A stretch of 64,000 nt of DNA from Neptuniibacter pectenicola (lineage in GTDB: Bacteria > Pseudomonadota > Gammaproteobacteria > Pseudomonadales > Balneatricaceae): assembly GCF_001597735.1 (NCBI RefSeq), contig NZ_LUTS01000001.1, positions 310,001-374,000 of the forward strand, in the 5' to 3' direction. The notes beneath the pieces are model-generated. The model did not search any database, had not been told where the DNA came from, and worked only from the letters and a program-made list of their open reading frames with translations. Position numbers and translations under genes: made by a program. Below, in pieces: positions 46,935 through 56,541 of the stretch. Every line of letters begins with the position of its first letter. Within the stretch, counting starts at the first letter, position 1.

Positions 46935-49787
46935 TTAGTCTGCACTGATATCCACTGCCTGATTAGCAACAAAATCAACAAACGCTTCCACAGGCAGTGG
47001 ACGGCTAAAATAATAACCCTGAATAAGATGGCAACCGTGCGCACGTAAATAAGCCAACTGTTCAGTGGTTTCGACCCCTTCAGCCAACACGCCTAACCCT
47101 AAACTTTTAGCCAACACAATAATGGCCTTAACAATCGCCTCCCCTTCTGGGTCGTTCCCGATATCACATACAAAGCTCTGATCAATTTTGAGTGTATTCA
47201 AAGGCAGTTTCTTTAAGTAACTCAGGGATGAGTAACCGGTGCCAAAATCATCCATCGAAAGCGACATGCCCATTTGACGGAATGTGTGAAGCTTAGGAAT
47301 CGTGATCTCAGGCTGGCGTAGTAAAAAGCTCTCCGTTACCTCCAAATCCACCAGCTTCGGATCTATACCGGTTTCGCTAATCACCCGCTGCACGCTGGAC
47401 AATAAACTTTCATGCATGATCTGCTGACCCGCCACATTCACGCCCATACGGACATAAAAGCCCTGATCATGTAATATTTTTCCTTGCTTACAGGCTTCGC
47501 GTAATACCCATTCGCCAATAGGAATAATCAGCCCTTGCTCCTCTGCCAAAGGAATAAACTTAGCAGGCGAGATCATACCTAACTCTTTATGCTGCCAGCG
47601 TAAAAGTGCCTCAGCCCCCATCACGCTACCGGAGCGCGTATCAATTTGAGGTTGAAAATACACTTTGAGTTCATCATGCTCCAACGCCCGTCTAAGGTCA
47701 TTCACTAAGGAGAAACGTTCATAACGCTCACTGCCCCGCTCATCATGATAGAAACGTAACTGGTTTTTACCTCGCTCCTTCGCATCAAACATCGCCACAT
47801 CGGCATACTGCACCAAGGTTGTGACGTCTGTAGCATTTTCAGGGTACATAGCGATACCTATGCTCAACGTGCTAAATATCTCATACCCATCAATAAAGAA
47901 AGATTCCCTAAACGCTTTTAACAGCTGTGTAGCCACATCCTCGATCTCTTGAATAGAGGAACGGGACTCTAACAGTACGGTAAACTCATCTCCGCCTAAA
48001 CGCGCTAAAAGGCCATCATGACAGATGACGCTTTGGATACGTTCAGCCGCTTGCTGAAGCAACTCATCACCTACAGGGTGACCTAAGGAGTCATTAACAT
48101 CTTTAAAAGAATCAAGGTCACAAAACAGTACAGCGATAATGTCCTTGTTACCTGAGTGCTGTTTAAGTGCTCGCGCCACTTCATCATTAAACATTAACCG
48201 GTTAGGCAGTGCCGTAAGTGGATCATGGTTAGCAATCCAAACCAGTTGTTTTTCGGCTTGCTGACGTTCGGTAAAATCAAGGCCTATCGATAAAACCTGC
48301 GCCTCTGAATCTGGAATATTTAACACTGAATGTAACCATGAAACCTGCAACATCTGACCATTTTTAGATCTAATGGCCGTTTCAACTTGTACCTTAGTTT
48401 CTTGCTTATTAAACAAACGCTGCATCAACCTTTGATGTTCGTCCAACCCTACTTTGTCATGGCTGAGATCAAAGAAACTGAGTAGTTTTACTTCATCCGC
48501 GCTAAGCCCAAGGGCCTCTAAACCAAAGCGATTAAGCGTCACTATATTGCCGTTATGGTCTAACGTCATAATGATCGTTTCAGCGGTATCTAATAGGCTC
48601 GTCACAAAATCACGTTCTGCTTCAAGCTGATCCGACCGCTCAGACAGATGCAGGGCACGCTCAAGTAAGGATTGCTCTAACCGCTCAAGCTGTTCCGTAA
48701 GGTCTAGGGTACTGTGCTTGAGCAGGTCAAGTTCATCTTCAAACAGATTGCTGCGTTTAATAGAATGTATGCCTAAACGAATCTCTTCGTAGGCGCTTTT
48801 GGCAAGTAGAGGCAGCAGAGCAGATATTCTAGCAAGTGCGCTCAACGGTGAGCGCAAAACCGTCAACAAAAACAGGGCGGCTAAAAACAGACCGGCACCC
48901 GATACCAACAAACGCTGAATCAAATCATCCCTCGCATCAATATAGGAGCGAGTATGATCCTCAATTAAAATCCAAAAGGCTCGGCCTGACGCAGCCCCTT
49001 CTGGCGGTTTTAAAATAACCTGATAACGACGCCCTTCTACATTGACTTCATATGCCCCACCGCCTAAAGAGATACTCTGCTCACTCACAAGGCGGTTTAA
49101 AAGTGCGGTATTTTCAGCTTTTTTCGTTAAATACTTTAACTCTAATGTCCACAAACGGGCCGCAGCTGCACTACCGGACGGTTGCAACGCAAGTCCAATG
49201 TCGCGCCCTGTTTGGTGATTAAATTCCAGAATAATGTCACGCATCTCGCGACCCACCACCACCACACCAGTTTTATTGCCCACAAGCGTGACTGGCATCG
49301 CGACAAAACGTAAACATTGGCCAAAACAGTGGAAGAACTTAACCGGTTCCTCCTCTTCAATCACCGTTGTAATGACCGACGAGGGAAAATCAACAACAAT
49401 ACCCTGCTCCGTCGTTAGCTCACCCGCTCCATCATAAAAATAGATCGCATCCATTGAGCCGTTTATAGCAAGACTGGGAAACAAGGTCTCTAACGCATCA
49501 ATATAGGCACTCGGCGTCGCTGCGCCTTTAGCGTTGTGATCAACAACCAAGGGGATTATTTCAGACAATTCGAGGAGACGGTCATAAGAGGTGGCGACTA
49601 AGCCTTCCAGCACGCTGAAATCACGTTCCGCTAATTCTAAACGCTCCTCTGCGCTGTCCTGCTTTAAGCTGTGGTAGGAGTAATAACCATAAATAAGGTG
49701 CACCATCGCCAGCGCGAACACCAAGTAGATAAAGACCTTCCAACGCAAACTCAAAAACGTACGAGGGTCAACATTTGAGTAAGGCAT
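46935..49787 (-). CDS. Membrane sensor with PAS, GGDEF and EAL (dual c-di-GMP enzyme)
   Basis: The 950-residue protein has helices at about 13-33 and 290-310 around a periplasmic sensor, then a coiled-coil-like stretch (about 340-395), PAS (about 400-520), GGDEF (about 530-690) and EAL (about 700-945). Both catalytic motifs are intact: LARLGGDEFTVLL and MGAEALLRW, with VNVAGQQ, LEVTESFL, SMDDFGTGYSS and QGYYFSRP. It may make or break c-di-GMP depending on the signal. It is the last gene of an operon with a porin and a PstS-like protein, which could supply the signal. Confidence 0.92.
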   Translation of the reverse strand: MPYSNVDPRTFLSLRWKVFIYLVFALAMVHLIYGYYSYHSLKQDSAEERLELAERDFSVLEGLVATSYDRLLELSEIIPLVVDHNAKGAATPSAYIDALETLFPSLAINGSMDAIYFYDGAGELTTEQGIVVDFPSSVITTVIEEEEPVKFFHCFGQCLRFVAMPVTLVGNKTGVVVVGREMRDIILEFNHQTGRDIGLALQPSGSAAAARLWTLELKYLTKKAENTALLNRLVSEQSISLGGGAYEVNVEGRRYQVILKPPEGAASGRAFWILIEDHTRSYIDARDDLIQRLLVSGAGLFLAALFLLTVLRSPLSALARISALLPLLAKSAYEEIRLGIHSIKRSNLFEDELDLLKHSTLDLTEQLERLEQSLLERALHLSERSDQLEAERDFVTSLLDTAETIIMTLDHNGNIVTLNRFGLEALGLSADEVKLLSFFDLSHDKVGLDEHQRLMQRLFNKQETKVQVETAIRSKNGQMLQVSWLHSVLNIPDSEAQVLSIGLDFTERQQAEKQLVWIANHDPLTALPNRLMFNDEVARALKQHSGNKDIIAVLFCDLDSFKDVNDSLGHPVGDELLQQAAERIQSVICHDGLLARLGGDEFTVLLESRSSIQEIEDVATQLLKAFRESFFIDGYEIFSTLSIGIAMYPENATDVTTLVQYADVAMFDAKERGKNQLRFYHDERGSERYERFSLVNDLRRALEHDELKVYFQPQIDTRSGSVMGAEALLRWQHKELGMISPAKFIPLAEEQGLIIPIGEWVLREACKQGKILHDQGFYVRMGVNVAGQQIMHESLLSSVQRVISETGIDPKLVDLEVTESFLLRQPEITIPKLHTFRQMGMSLSMDDFGTGYSSLSYLKKLPLNTLKIDQSFVCDIGNDPEGEAIVKAIIVLAKSLGLGVLAEGVETTEQLAYLRAHGCHLIQGYYFSRPLPVEAFVDFVANQAVDISAD

Positions 49788-49792
49788 ATAGA

Positions 49793-50989
49793 TTAAAACC
49801 TATAAGTTGCTTGCAGTAAGAACATATTCCAGTTTTTTTCTTTCTCAACGCCAACGGGGTTATCCTGAGTTGCTAGCCACGCGGTACCTTCCACTTTGTG
49901 CAACTCTGCCCGAAGCAACCAATTAGGAGTCGCCTCCCATCCCACACCCACCGTCCAATCAAAGGCATAGTGAGTATAAGGCGGCTGACCATCAAGCAGC
50001 TGCCCTTTGGTCCCATCTTTATCATCTTTATCCATATAAAAGATATCGCGCCGTACAAACATAGATATATCAGAGGTTAGCCTATGCTCTAACTGTACAT
50101 AGAACGATTCACTAGATGTCTGAGGCTTAATAGAAAAAATGCCACCGATGTCTCCCCAGTCTATATTTTGTCTAAAATATTCGCCCGTTAAACTCCAACG
50201 ATCCCAGTTATACTGAAGTGAGATAGCCGCAATATCGAGATCAAGCACCCCATCACCTGGCGCTCCAGGTGCAGGGGTACCGGGATGTTCAAAGTCTAAT
50301 TTAAAATTGCCGTAGGTAATCGCCGCAATAAAACTATAATCGTTAGAGCTATATTCATTACGCCACAGGTAACCTTCACTGTCTTCAAACGAGCCGGGCC
50401 AATCAGCGTTCAGATAAGCATATTCAACGTTGGCATCCTTACGCGGAGCCCCCGCAAACAACTCTGATTTAATCCGCCCTGATGAGAACATTTTTGTTCC
50501 ATAAAGAACAAAACCATCGGATGAAAGCTCTAAGTTTCGCGCGCGGTCAAAATAGATAGATTGCGGTAGCATAATAGACGGCCGAGTAAAGGCCACATCG
50601 CGGGTCGAATTATAAAAACCAAAAGGATTTTTAATACGCCCCAACTGTACCCCTGCATTCCCCCACTGTTGTTCTAAAAAGCGATAATCCACCAAGGCAT
50701 AATCGACACTCAGATCACCGTCATCTACCTTACCGGCTTTTCGAGAAACTAACTGGCCCGATACTAGTAAACGCTCACTTAACCGCGCTGACGTGCTCAG
50801 CCCTAGCTCCCTAAAATCGAAGCTACCTGACTCACTATCACCATAGAAATTATTATCATCGCTCAGGGCAAACCCTTGAGTAACGAAGCCATTTACCTCC
50901 CAGTTGATCTCATCAGCAGTAGCATGCATCCACGGAAGACTAAAAAGAAATAAGCCAAGCCATTTAATCAACCTGTAATTTTTTAGCAT
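49793..50989 (-). CDS. Outer-membrane porin-like protein
   Basis: The 398-residue protein has a signal peptide (WLGLFLFSLPWMHATA-D), repeated amphipathic strands and a C-terminal Phe (LLQATYRF). The pattern (NWEVNGFVTQGFALSDDN, GRIKNPFGFYNSTRDVAFTRPSI) resembles outer-membrane porins of the phosphate-selective/alginate type. It starts inside the end of the PstS-like gene and ends 5 bp before the GGDEF/EAL gene. The transported solute is unknown. Confidence 0.82.
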   Translation of the reverse strand: MLKNYRLIKWLGLFLFSLPWMHATADEINWEVNGFVTQGFALSDDNNFYGDSESGSFDFRELGLSTSARLSERLLVSGQLVSRKAGKVDDGDLSVDYALVDYRFLEQQWGNAGVQLGRIKNPFGFYNSTRDVAFTRPSIMLPQSIYFDRARNLELSSDGFVLYGTKMFSSGRIKSELFAGAPRKDANVEYAYLNADWPGSFEDSEGYLWRNEYSSNDYSFIAAITYGNFKLDFEHPGTPAPGAPGDGVLDLDIAAISLQYNWDRWSLTGEYFRQNIDWGDIGGIFSIKPQTSSESFYVQLEHRLTSDISMFVRRDIFYMDKDDKDGTKGQLLDGQPPYTHYAFDWTVGVGWEATPNWLLRAELHKVEGTAWLATQDNPVGVEKEKNWNMFLLQATYRF

Positions 50990-51374
50990 CGCTGCCTACC
51001 TCCATACCCGTGGACATATATCCTATGGCTCCTTTATGACTAGATACTTTGTCCAGCATCTCTTGATAAGACCCAACAACCATCGGTGATTGTCCCGCAC
51101 CAGAGAAAACAGCTCTATCCCAAATTTTTACTAATCGATAGGGAAAGACTTTTAACTCTGTCTTAACAAACGCTTGGTGTTCTGATTGATGAGGAGGAAG
51201 AATGTAGACCCGAACAGATTGGCCATCGGGCCAAACACGGGTTTGCATTGAGAAAATAGAAAGAAGGTACTGCCGACTAACATGCTCAAGCGATACGCTC
51301 GAATTGACGATCACCTCAGATAAGCCTATCCGAGAAAACGTTAACAACAGTAAAAATAGCAGAAGTCGGATCAT
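50964..51374 (-). CDS. Short PstS-like periplasmic protein
   Basis: The 136-residue protein from ATG 51374 has a signal peptide (LLLFLLLLTFSRIGLSE) and a single PstS-like lobe (SVSLEHVSRQYLLSIFSMQ, AGQSPMVVGSYQEMLDKVSSH, GAIGYM). Full phosphate-binding proteins have about 330 residues and two lobes, so this is a reduced form. It overlaps the porin gene by 26 bp. Such small proteins are often found with sensory genes; the ligand is unknown. Confidence 0.75.
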   Translation of the reverse strand: MIRLLLFLLLLTFSRIGLSEVIVNSSVSLEHVSRQYLLSIFSMQTRVWPDGQSVRVYILPPHQSEHQAFVKTELKVFPYRLVKIWDRAVFSGAGQSPMVVGSYQEMLDKVSSHKGAIGYMSTGMEVGSDAKKLQVD

Positions 51375-51536
51375 ACAATGAAGACAACCACATCCTATGT
51401 GAAACAACCTTTACTTGGAATAAAACGAGATTACTCCAAACCAAACAAGGTATAACTTTAGCTAGTTTAGTCCAAAGGAAGCAATATTACCTTCAACTGA
51501 GGTAAAAAATTAGATAATGAGTAAAAAGAAAGGAAG

Positions 51537-51612
51537 TGGCGTCCCATAGGGGGTTCGAACCCCTGTTACCGCCGTGAAAGGGCGGTGTCCTAGACCTCTA
51601 GACGAATGGGAC
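51537..51612 (-). tRNA. tRNA-Glu (UUC)
   Basis: A 76-nt cloverleaf with encoded CCA. The anticodon loop is CTTTCAC, giving UUC. The acceptor stem is GTCCCAT with ATGGGAC, and the T loop is TTCGAAC. Confidence 0.97.
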
Positions 51613-51639
51613 ACTAAATTGTAAATTCATTGCTGAATT

Positions 51640-51714
51640 TGGAGCGGGAAACGAGGTTCGAACTCGCGACCCCAACCTTGGCAAGGTTGTGCTCTACCAC
51701 TGAGCTATTCCCGC
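51640..51714 (-). tRNA. tRNA-Gly (GCC)
   Basis: A 75-nt cloverleaf with encoded CCA. The anticodon loop TTGCCAA gives GCC. The acceptor stem is GCGGGAA with TTCCCGC. Confidence 0.97.
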
Positions 51715-51732
51715 TAATCTCTTTAAAGAGAA

Positions 51733-51808
51733 TGGCGTCCCATAGGGGGTTCGAACCCCTGTTACCGCCGTGAAAGGGCGGTGTCCTAGACCTCTAGACG
51801 AATGGGAC
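51733..51808 (-). tRNA. tRNA-Glu (UUC)
   Basis: Identical in sequence to the tRNA-Glu at 51537; first gene of the second tRNA unit, with a near-consensus promoter upstream. Confidence 0.97.
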
Positions 51809-51850
51809 GCTACATCCCTACAAGCAGCGTTGCCTTGTAAGGAGGCGCGT

Positions 51851-51879
51851 ATATTAAAGAACTGATTCTTGAGGGTCAA
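51851..51879 (-). promoter_or_regulatory. Promoter of the Glu-Gly-Glu tRNA unit
   Basis: Leftward TTGACC and TAATAT are spaced 17 bp, followed by a GC-rich discriminator (ACGCGCC), the stable-RNA form that responds to ppGpp. The rest of 51880-52117 shows no gene. Confidence 0.85.
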
Positions 51880-52117
51880 CCCTATTTTTAAGAAAAAAGA
51901 ACACTTTGTTTTCTTGATAGTGGTTGCAAATACAACAAACAGCATTAACGCCGTTTTTACGCTAACCCTTTGGTAATATTAAGGAACTTTTTAGAGGAAT
52001 AAATTAGAGATCTCTTATGCTGAATCAAGCCTACTTTTCAGGCACAGTACATAATTAAAACGCTAAGGTTTCAGCAGAAGAAAGAAACAAAATGAGAAAA
52101 AACGAAGATTTAGGCGC

Positions 52118-52138
52118 AAAAAAACCAGCAAAAGCTGG
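52118..52138 (-). terminator. Terminator after the first Glu-Gly tRNA unit
   Basis: Leftward CCAGC pairs with GCTGG around TTTT and runs into TTTTTTT, ending the tRNA-Glu/tRNA-Gly unit. Confidence 0.8.
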
Positions 52139-52163
52139 CCGATAGAATACTCAATATAGACTA

Positions 52164-52238
52164 TGGAGCGGGAAACGAGGTTCGAACTCGCGACCCCAAC
52201 CTTGGCAAGGTTGTGCTCTACCACTGAGCTATTCCCGC
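52164..52238 (-). tRNA. tRNA-Gly (GCC)
   Basis: Identical to the tRNA-Gly at 51640; 75 nt with encoded CCA and anticodon GCC. Confidence 0.97.
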
Positions 52239-52254
52239 AATACTTTAAAGAGAA

Positions 52255-52330
52255 TGGCGTCCCATAGGGGGTTCGAACCCCTGTTACCGCCGTGAAAGGG
52301 CGGTGTCCTAGACCTCTAGACGAATGGGAC
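52255..52330 (-). tRNA. tRNA-Glu (UUC)
   Basis: Identical to the other two tRNA-Glu genes; first gene of the upstream unit. The spacer TTTAAAGAGAATGGCG beside it also occurs beside the copy at 51733. Confidence 0.97.
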
Positions 52331-52365
52331 GCTGCAAGCTGTAACAGCTCTTTAAAGCGGGGCAA

Positions 52366-52394
52366 ATAATACTGACCCAACATTCAAAATACAA
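52366..52394 (-). promoter_or_regulatory. Promoter of the Glu-Gly tRNA unit
   Basis: Leftward TTGTAT and TATTAT are spaced 17 bp with a GC-rich stretch (GCCCCGC) after the -10 box, typical of stable RNA promoters. Confidence 0.8.
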
Positions 52395-52471
52395 GTGTTT
52401 TATTTAATTATTTAACTATAAAATCTGTGTTTTTTTCGATAGTGTAAAGTTATTAGGAATAGGAACCTTTC

Positions 52472-53212
52472 ATGAGCCCAACTTACATAGCAGTAATTAT
52501 TCTTTGTGGCGTTGCGCTCATGTCCTGCATTGCATTTATCATACAAGATATCGAAAACAAAAAGCGTGAACGTAACCTCCGCCTGATCAGCTTAAAATCA
52601 GGCATACGCAGAGCAACCCACCTACTCGACGCCTTTCCCCCGATCTTACTAACAACCGACATTCGCGCCCTGCTCTGCAAATACTTAGAAGCCCGTTGGA
52701 ACGCCGTTGTTGAACTTGACCCAAGCGATAGCAACAAACAACAAAGAAGCGCGCTCCAAGCACAAGCCGCCATATTGCCTGAACCGATTCCCCATCCGGT
52801 CGGATCAATGTCTATATTTAACAGTCACACCGAAGCCGCAAGAGCCATGGGGATTATCAAGGAACTGGCTCAGTTCATTATCGATATCAAAAACAAGGGC
52901 GATCTCAACAGTGATTCAGCAGACAACCTAACAAAAGCCGCCAAACGTATCTATGCACGTGTTGAGGTTGATCTTGATCTATTAAATGCGCTCGAAACGG
53001 AAAAATCGAGAGGACCAGAAGTCGTTATACATCATTACCGCAGCTGTTTTAGCAAACTACAGAACCTCAATAGCCACCAAACCTTAGACCGACAGTTATA
53101 TGAGATACGGACACATGTAACCCAACTGGCGGAAAAGATCGACGCCGCAGCAGAAGAGAAAGCTAAAGAAAAAGAACTAGAAAAAGATTCAGGCAAAAAG
53201 TTTAACTTCTAA
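52472..53212 (+). CDS. Membrane-anchored coiled-coil protein of unknown function
   Basis: The 246-residue protein has one N-terminal membrane helix (about 5-24), then a largely helical cytoplasmic part ending in a Lys/Glu-rich tail (KAKEKELEKDSGKK). No catalytic motif is recognised, though related proteins appear to be conserved in marine Gammaproteobacteria. Its last 11 bp overlap the end of the convergent YeeE/YedE gene. Confidence 0.75.
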   Translation: MSPTYIAVIILCGVALMSCIAFIIQDIENKKRERNLRLISLKSGIRRATHLLDAFPPILLTTDIRALLCKYLEARWNAVVELDPSDSNKQQRSALQAQAAILPEPIPHPVGSMSIFNSHTEAARAMGIIKELAQFIIDIKNKGDLNSDSADNLTKAAKRIYARVEVDLDLLNALETEKSRGPEVVIHHYRSCFSKLQNLNSHQTLDRQLYEIRTHVTQLAEKIDAAAEEKAKEKELEKDSGKKFNF

Positions 53213-54272
53213 CCGCCGCCATCTCGCGCTTCCGGTCCACAAACGTGTCAGTAAGACCTGCGCCTGCCCACATAGATGCCAAGGCGATCCAAGCCGTAAT
53301 AGAAAACGCCGACCCGCCCGTTAAGCCTGCTCCTACAGCACACCCCCCTGCTAACATGCCACCCATCCCCATCAAGCAAGCACCTAAGATGTAACGCACC
53401 ATGCTATTACCATCTTTAAACCCTTCAAGCTTTAAGCTACGGGAAAATAAAGCGGCTAAAAACGACCCCACAAAAACACCCGGAACAAGCCCCACATCAA
53501 AGTCCATAGGCGCACCACCTGGCGTCAGAAAATACATTAACGTATCTGCAGACGGCCCTGTAAATGTCATGCTCTCAACCTGAGTTGACTCAAATGTTTG
53601 ATACGACATGTGGTACGTAAACCACCAGCCACCCACAATTATAGAGCCGACTCCCACCGAACCAACCCACGCCCAAGGTGTCAGTTTATTCTTAATACCA
53701 TAGATAACCGCAACCACCGCACAGGCAACACTAATATAAAGACCGGCATAATCGCCCAACCCTAAAAAGCTAAGCAGCTCCAAGCCACCATCTTCATGCA
53801 GTAAAACGGAGTGGGCCACCGCATCCCTTGCGGGCGCAAAAACACCTCGTAAACTCGCCTGCGCGATGGCCGCAAATAGCAACCCCGAAAACAAAGCTCG
53901 TAAATTTCCTGTCGCCGCTAAGACAAGCAAACGCGCACCACAGCCCCGCGCCAAGATCATACCCGCACCAAACATCAACCCACCGATAACCGCACCGGAT
54001 AAACTACCGTAGGACGCTAACATGCGAGAATCAGTGATATCCAACTCACCGAGTAGAATAAGGGCCTGCGTCCCCCCCACAGCCGCAGAAAAGGTGAGCA
54101 ACCATATCGCCACTTTAGGCCCCATCCTGCCACGCACAAATTCAACAACAGCGGCACGCAAACAGAATTGACTTCGTTGAGCAAACACACCAAACAAAAG
54201 CCCTAACACCAATCCACCCACGGCCGTCGCACCGTCTTCACCTAAACGGTCAATTAAAAAATCGAAATCCAT
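53202..54272 (-). CDS. YeeE/YedE family sulfur-compound transporter
   Basis: The 356-residue membrane protein has about ten helices and two family repeats: QRSQFCLRAAV and GMILARGCGARLL in the first half, MGMGGMLAGGCAVGAGLTGG in the second. The conserved Cys residues lie where TsuA/YeeE passes thiosulfate. ATG 54272 is chosen; 11 upstream residues are not family-like. It probably imports thiosulfate or a related sulfur compound. No partner TusA-like gene (YeeD) is adjacent. Confidence 0.88.
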   Translation of the reverse strand: MDFDFLIDRLGEDGATAVGGLVLGLLFGVFAQRSQFCLRAAVVEFVRGRMGPKVAIWLLTFSAAVGGTQALILLGELDITDSRMLASYGSLSGAVIGGLMFGAGMILARGCGARLLVLAATGNLRALFSGLLFAAIAQASLRGVFAPARDAVAHSVLLHEDGGLELLSFLGLGDYAGLYISVACAVVAVIYGIKNKLTPWAWVGSVGVGSIIVGGWWFTYHMSYQTFESTQVESMTFTGPSADTLMYFLTPGGAPMDFDVGLVPGVFVGSFLAALFSRSLKLEGFKDGNSMVRYILGACLMGMGGMLAGGCAVGAGLTGGSAFSITAWIALASMWAGAGLTDTFVDRKREMAAVRS

Positions 54273-54546
54273 AATGACTAAACCTACAAAGGTAATAGAC
54301 ACCACTCAGCTAAAGGAAGATCACAACTAAGCCCTCTCTACTGAGTCAACGCTCGATAAAGGGACACATCACCACTGACGGGCTATTAGATTATTTCTTA
54401 ATGGAATAATAACAAAACAAATATGTATATAAATTGACCTACACCAACAGGCAATGAGCTTTATTAATAAAAACTAATAAAGGAAGTACGTCTATATAGC
54501 CCACATAGGTTTTTGAAGGGAAAACGCAATAAAAGAAGGCACAGCC

Positions 54547-55140
54547 TTACGACAGGTCTTGCACGGTATTCATGTTTTTTAGTGTGGGCGATTGCGCCCC
54601 CACCTCAACAAAATACATAGGGAATTGTTTGTACCATTTGTACACTGCCCTCTCCCCCGTCTCGAGCCACAGGCCCAGTGCTTGAGTGAGTTTAAGGGGT
54701 ATCACTGCGTGAAGAAACTGCGGTTGGTCATCCGTTTTTAACAACACGATCTCTTCTGTATGCACACGCACGGCCTGCAATAAACACTGGATAACGTCTT
54801 CATCTAGTAATGGGGTATCACAAGGAAGTACCAGTACATGGGTATAACCCTCCAACTGCTGCATCGCTGCATGCACCCCCGCCAACGGCCCTTGATAGCC
54901 CCCAATCTGATCTTTCACCAAGGTATAGCCATAGGACTCATATTGTTCGAAGTTACGATTACAACTAATCACAACCTTGTCCAACAACGGTGTTAACCGA
55001 TCTAATGTCCAACACACCATCGGCACACCCTGATACAGCACTAAGCCTTTATCTTGGCGCCCCATCCTCTCCCCCTGCCCACCCGCGAGTACTACAGCGG
55101 CAATTTTTATCGGCGAAGAGGCAGGTAATGAATGGGACAT
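54547..55140 (-). CDS. mobA: Molybdenum cofactor guanylyltransferase MobA
   Basis: The 197-residue protein has the nucleotidyltransferase start AAVVLAGGQGERMGRQDKGL, LPCDTPLLDEDVI for metal binding and a C-terminal FFVEVG-like segment. It adds GMP to molybdopterin to make the guanine dinucleotide form that NasA needs. No ordinary moa or mob partner is beside it. Confidence 0.93.
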   Translation of the reverse strand: MSHSLPASSPIKIAAVVLAGGQGERMGRQDKGLVLYQGVPMVCWTLDRLTPLLDKVVISCNRNFEQYESYGYTLVKDQIGGYQGPLAGVHAAMQQLEGYTHVLVLPCDTPLLDEDVIQCLLQAVRVHTEEIVLLKTDDQPQFLHAVIPLKLTQALGLWLETGERAVYKWYKQFPMYFVEVGAQSPTLKNMNTVQDLS

Positions 55141-55200
55141 AAATGACCTAACAGATAAAGATGATAAAAGACGAGCGGCAGCGTATAAAGGGATACAGGG

Positions 55201-55572
55201 TTATTCAGTCACTGCAATATTGTCTAACGCGGTGACCAGTGCTTCAAAATCAATCGGTTTCCAAATAACCTCTTTAACATTACCCGCATCCATAATATGT
55301 CTAATTTCACGTTTTTCTGCTTGCCCCGTAATCACGATACAAGGCTGTTCAGGGTACTTTTTACTAATGTAATTAACCACCTGATCCCCCGTAAGGTGGG
55401 GCATCTTCACATCGGTAATAAAGGCATAACAGTCGCCCTTGTCTAATTCAGCCAACGCAAGTTTGATTGAACTAAAACAGTGGGGCTCATAAGCTAAATT
55501 TTCAGATTTAATACGACGCTCTAAACTGCTGAGCATCATCACTTCATCATCAAGAATGATAATTTTACGCAT
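55201..55572 (-). CDS. Single-domain response regulator
   Basis: The 123-residue protein is only a receiver: IILDDEVMM (acidic pair), ITDVKMPHLTG (phosphoacceptor), IVITGQA and IWKPIDFEAL (Lys). With no output domain it likely works in a relay or by binding another protein. It has no kinase partner here. Confidence 0.9.
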   Translation of the reverse strand: MRKIIILDDEVMMLSSLERRIKSENLAYEPHCFSSIKLALAELDKGDCYAFITDVKMPHLTGDQVVNYISKKYPEQPCIVITGQAEKREIRHIMDAGNVKEVIWKPIDFEALVTALDNIAVTE

Positions 55573-55749
55573 CTAAACACCGTTAACCTTTCTACTAAGT
55601 ACACGAGGCCTATTAAATTGGCATTGTTTCTTGTCGCTATTAATTCACAGTCGCTATATAAAGGGTAGATCTATTTACCCCTGCTGCCAACCCGCTTTAC
55701 GCCAATAATTACGTTAATCCAGCGCCTCAATCCGCACCATAATGATGCT

Positions 55750-56382
55750 CTAGGTGCGCTTCACACTCACCATCGCTAACCACGGCTGTTGTTGACGCGG
55801 CATCCCCTCAGGACGGTAATAATGATGCAGCACATCAAATCCCGCGTCATGCCAAAAGCGCTGGCACACATCAAACTCCATATAGTGACCATAACGCTCA
55901 CCACTCCACCCCTCATCACTCCCCCGAGGGTTCGAGCTAAATAGAACCCCTCCCTCTCTCAAAGCATGATGACAGGCTTTAAGTACACTCGGTAACAGTT
56001 CACTAGGGACATGAAACAACGAGGCGTTGGCAAAAATACCATCAAAACACGCTTCACCTAGATCCAACTGCGCAAAATTTTGATTCAATACTTTACAACC
56101 ACTATGAGCCCTCGCCATATCACAAAAAGTTTGACTCCCATCCAAACCAACGGGCTTATGGCCCAGCTGTTTGAAATAGTGCAAATCTCGTCCTGGGCCA
56201 CAGCCTAAATCCAAAATATCTAGCCCTGAACGTTGGGGAAGCGCCTGCAACAATGCTTCAATATTTTGGCTAACATCATGATCGCGCGTACCCTGCCAAA
56301 ATGATTCAGCATTAGCCTCATAATGACCCAAGGTGATCCGCTCAATATCCTCAACCCCGTCACGACTCTGTCTATCTGTCAT
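55750..56382 (-). CDS. SAM-dependent class I methyltransferase
   Basis: The 210-residue protein from ATG 56382 (GGGGTG upstream) has the SAM-binding motif ILDLGCGPGRDLHYFK, then PVGLDGS, FDGIFANASLFHVP and a C-terminal strand. Its substrate is unknown. The upstream extension to 56418 begins with a TTG inside a tetranucleotide repeat and is rejected. The promoter region holds that repeat. Confidence 0.87.
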   Translation of the reverse strand: MTDRQSRDGVEDIERITLGHYEANAESFWQGTRDHDVSQNIEALLQALPQRSGLDILDLGCGPGRDLHYFKQLGHKPVGLDGSQTFCDMARAHSGCKVLNQNFAQLDLGEACFDGIFANASLFHVPSELLPSVLKACHHALREGGVLFSSNPRGSDEGWSGERYGHYMEFDVCQRFWHDAGFDVLHHYYRPEGMPRQQQPWLAMVSVKRT

Positions 56383-56414
56383 ATACACCCCACGCTTATC
56401 GCTTACCCACCCAC

Positions 56415-56457
<43 letters not shown>

Positions 56458-56541
56458 AGATTGAAACCATTTCTTGATTTACATCCAAGCTTAAAACTAA
56501 ATGGCAGAGTAAAGTAGCTTTTTTCAACGGGAGAAAGCGTT

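Noticed and set aside
51694-52383. Leftward frames of 83 and 106 codons
   Set aside because: They run through the tRNA-Glu and tRNA-Gly genes; the shared peptide is only the translated tRNA copy.
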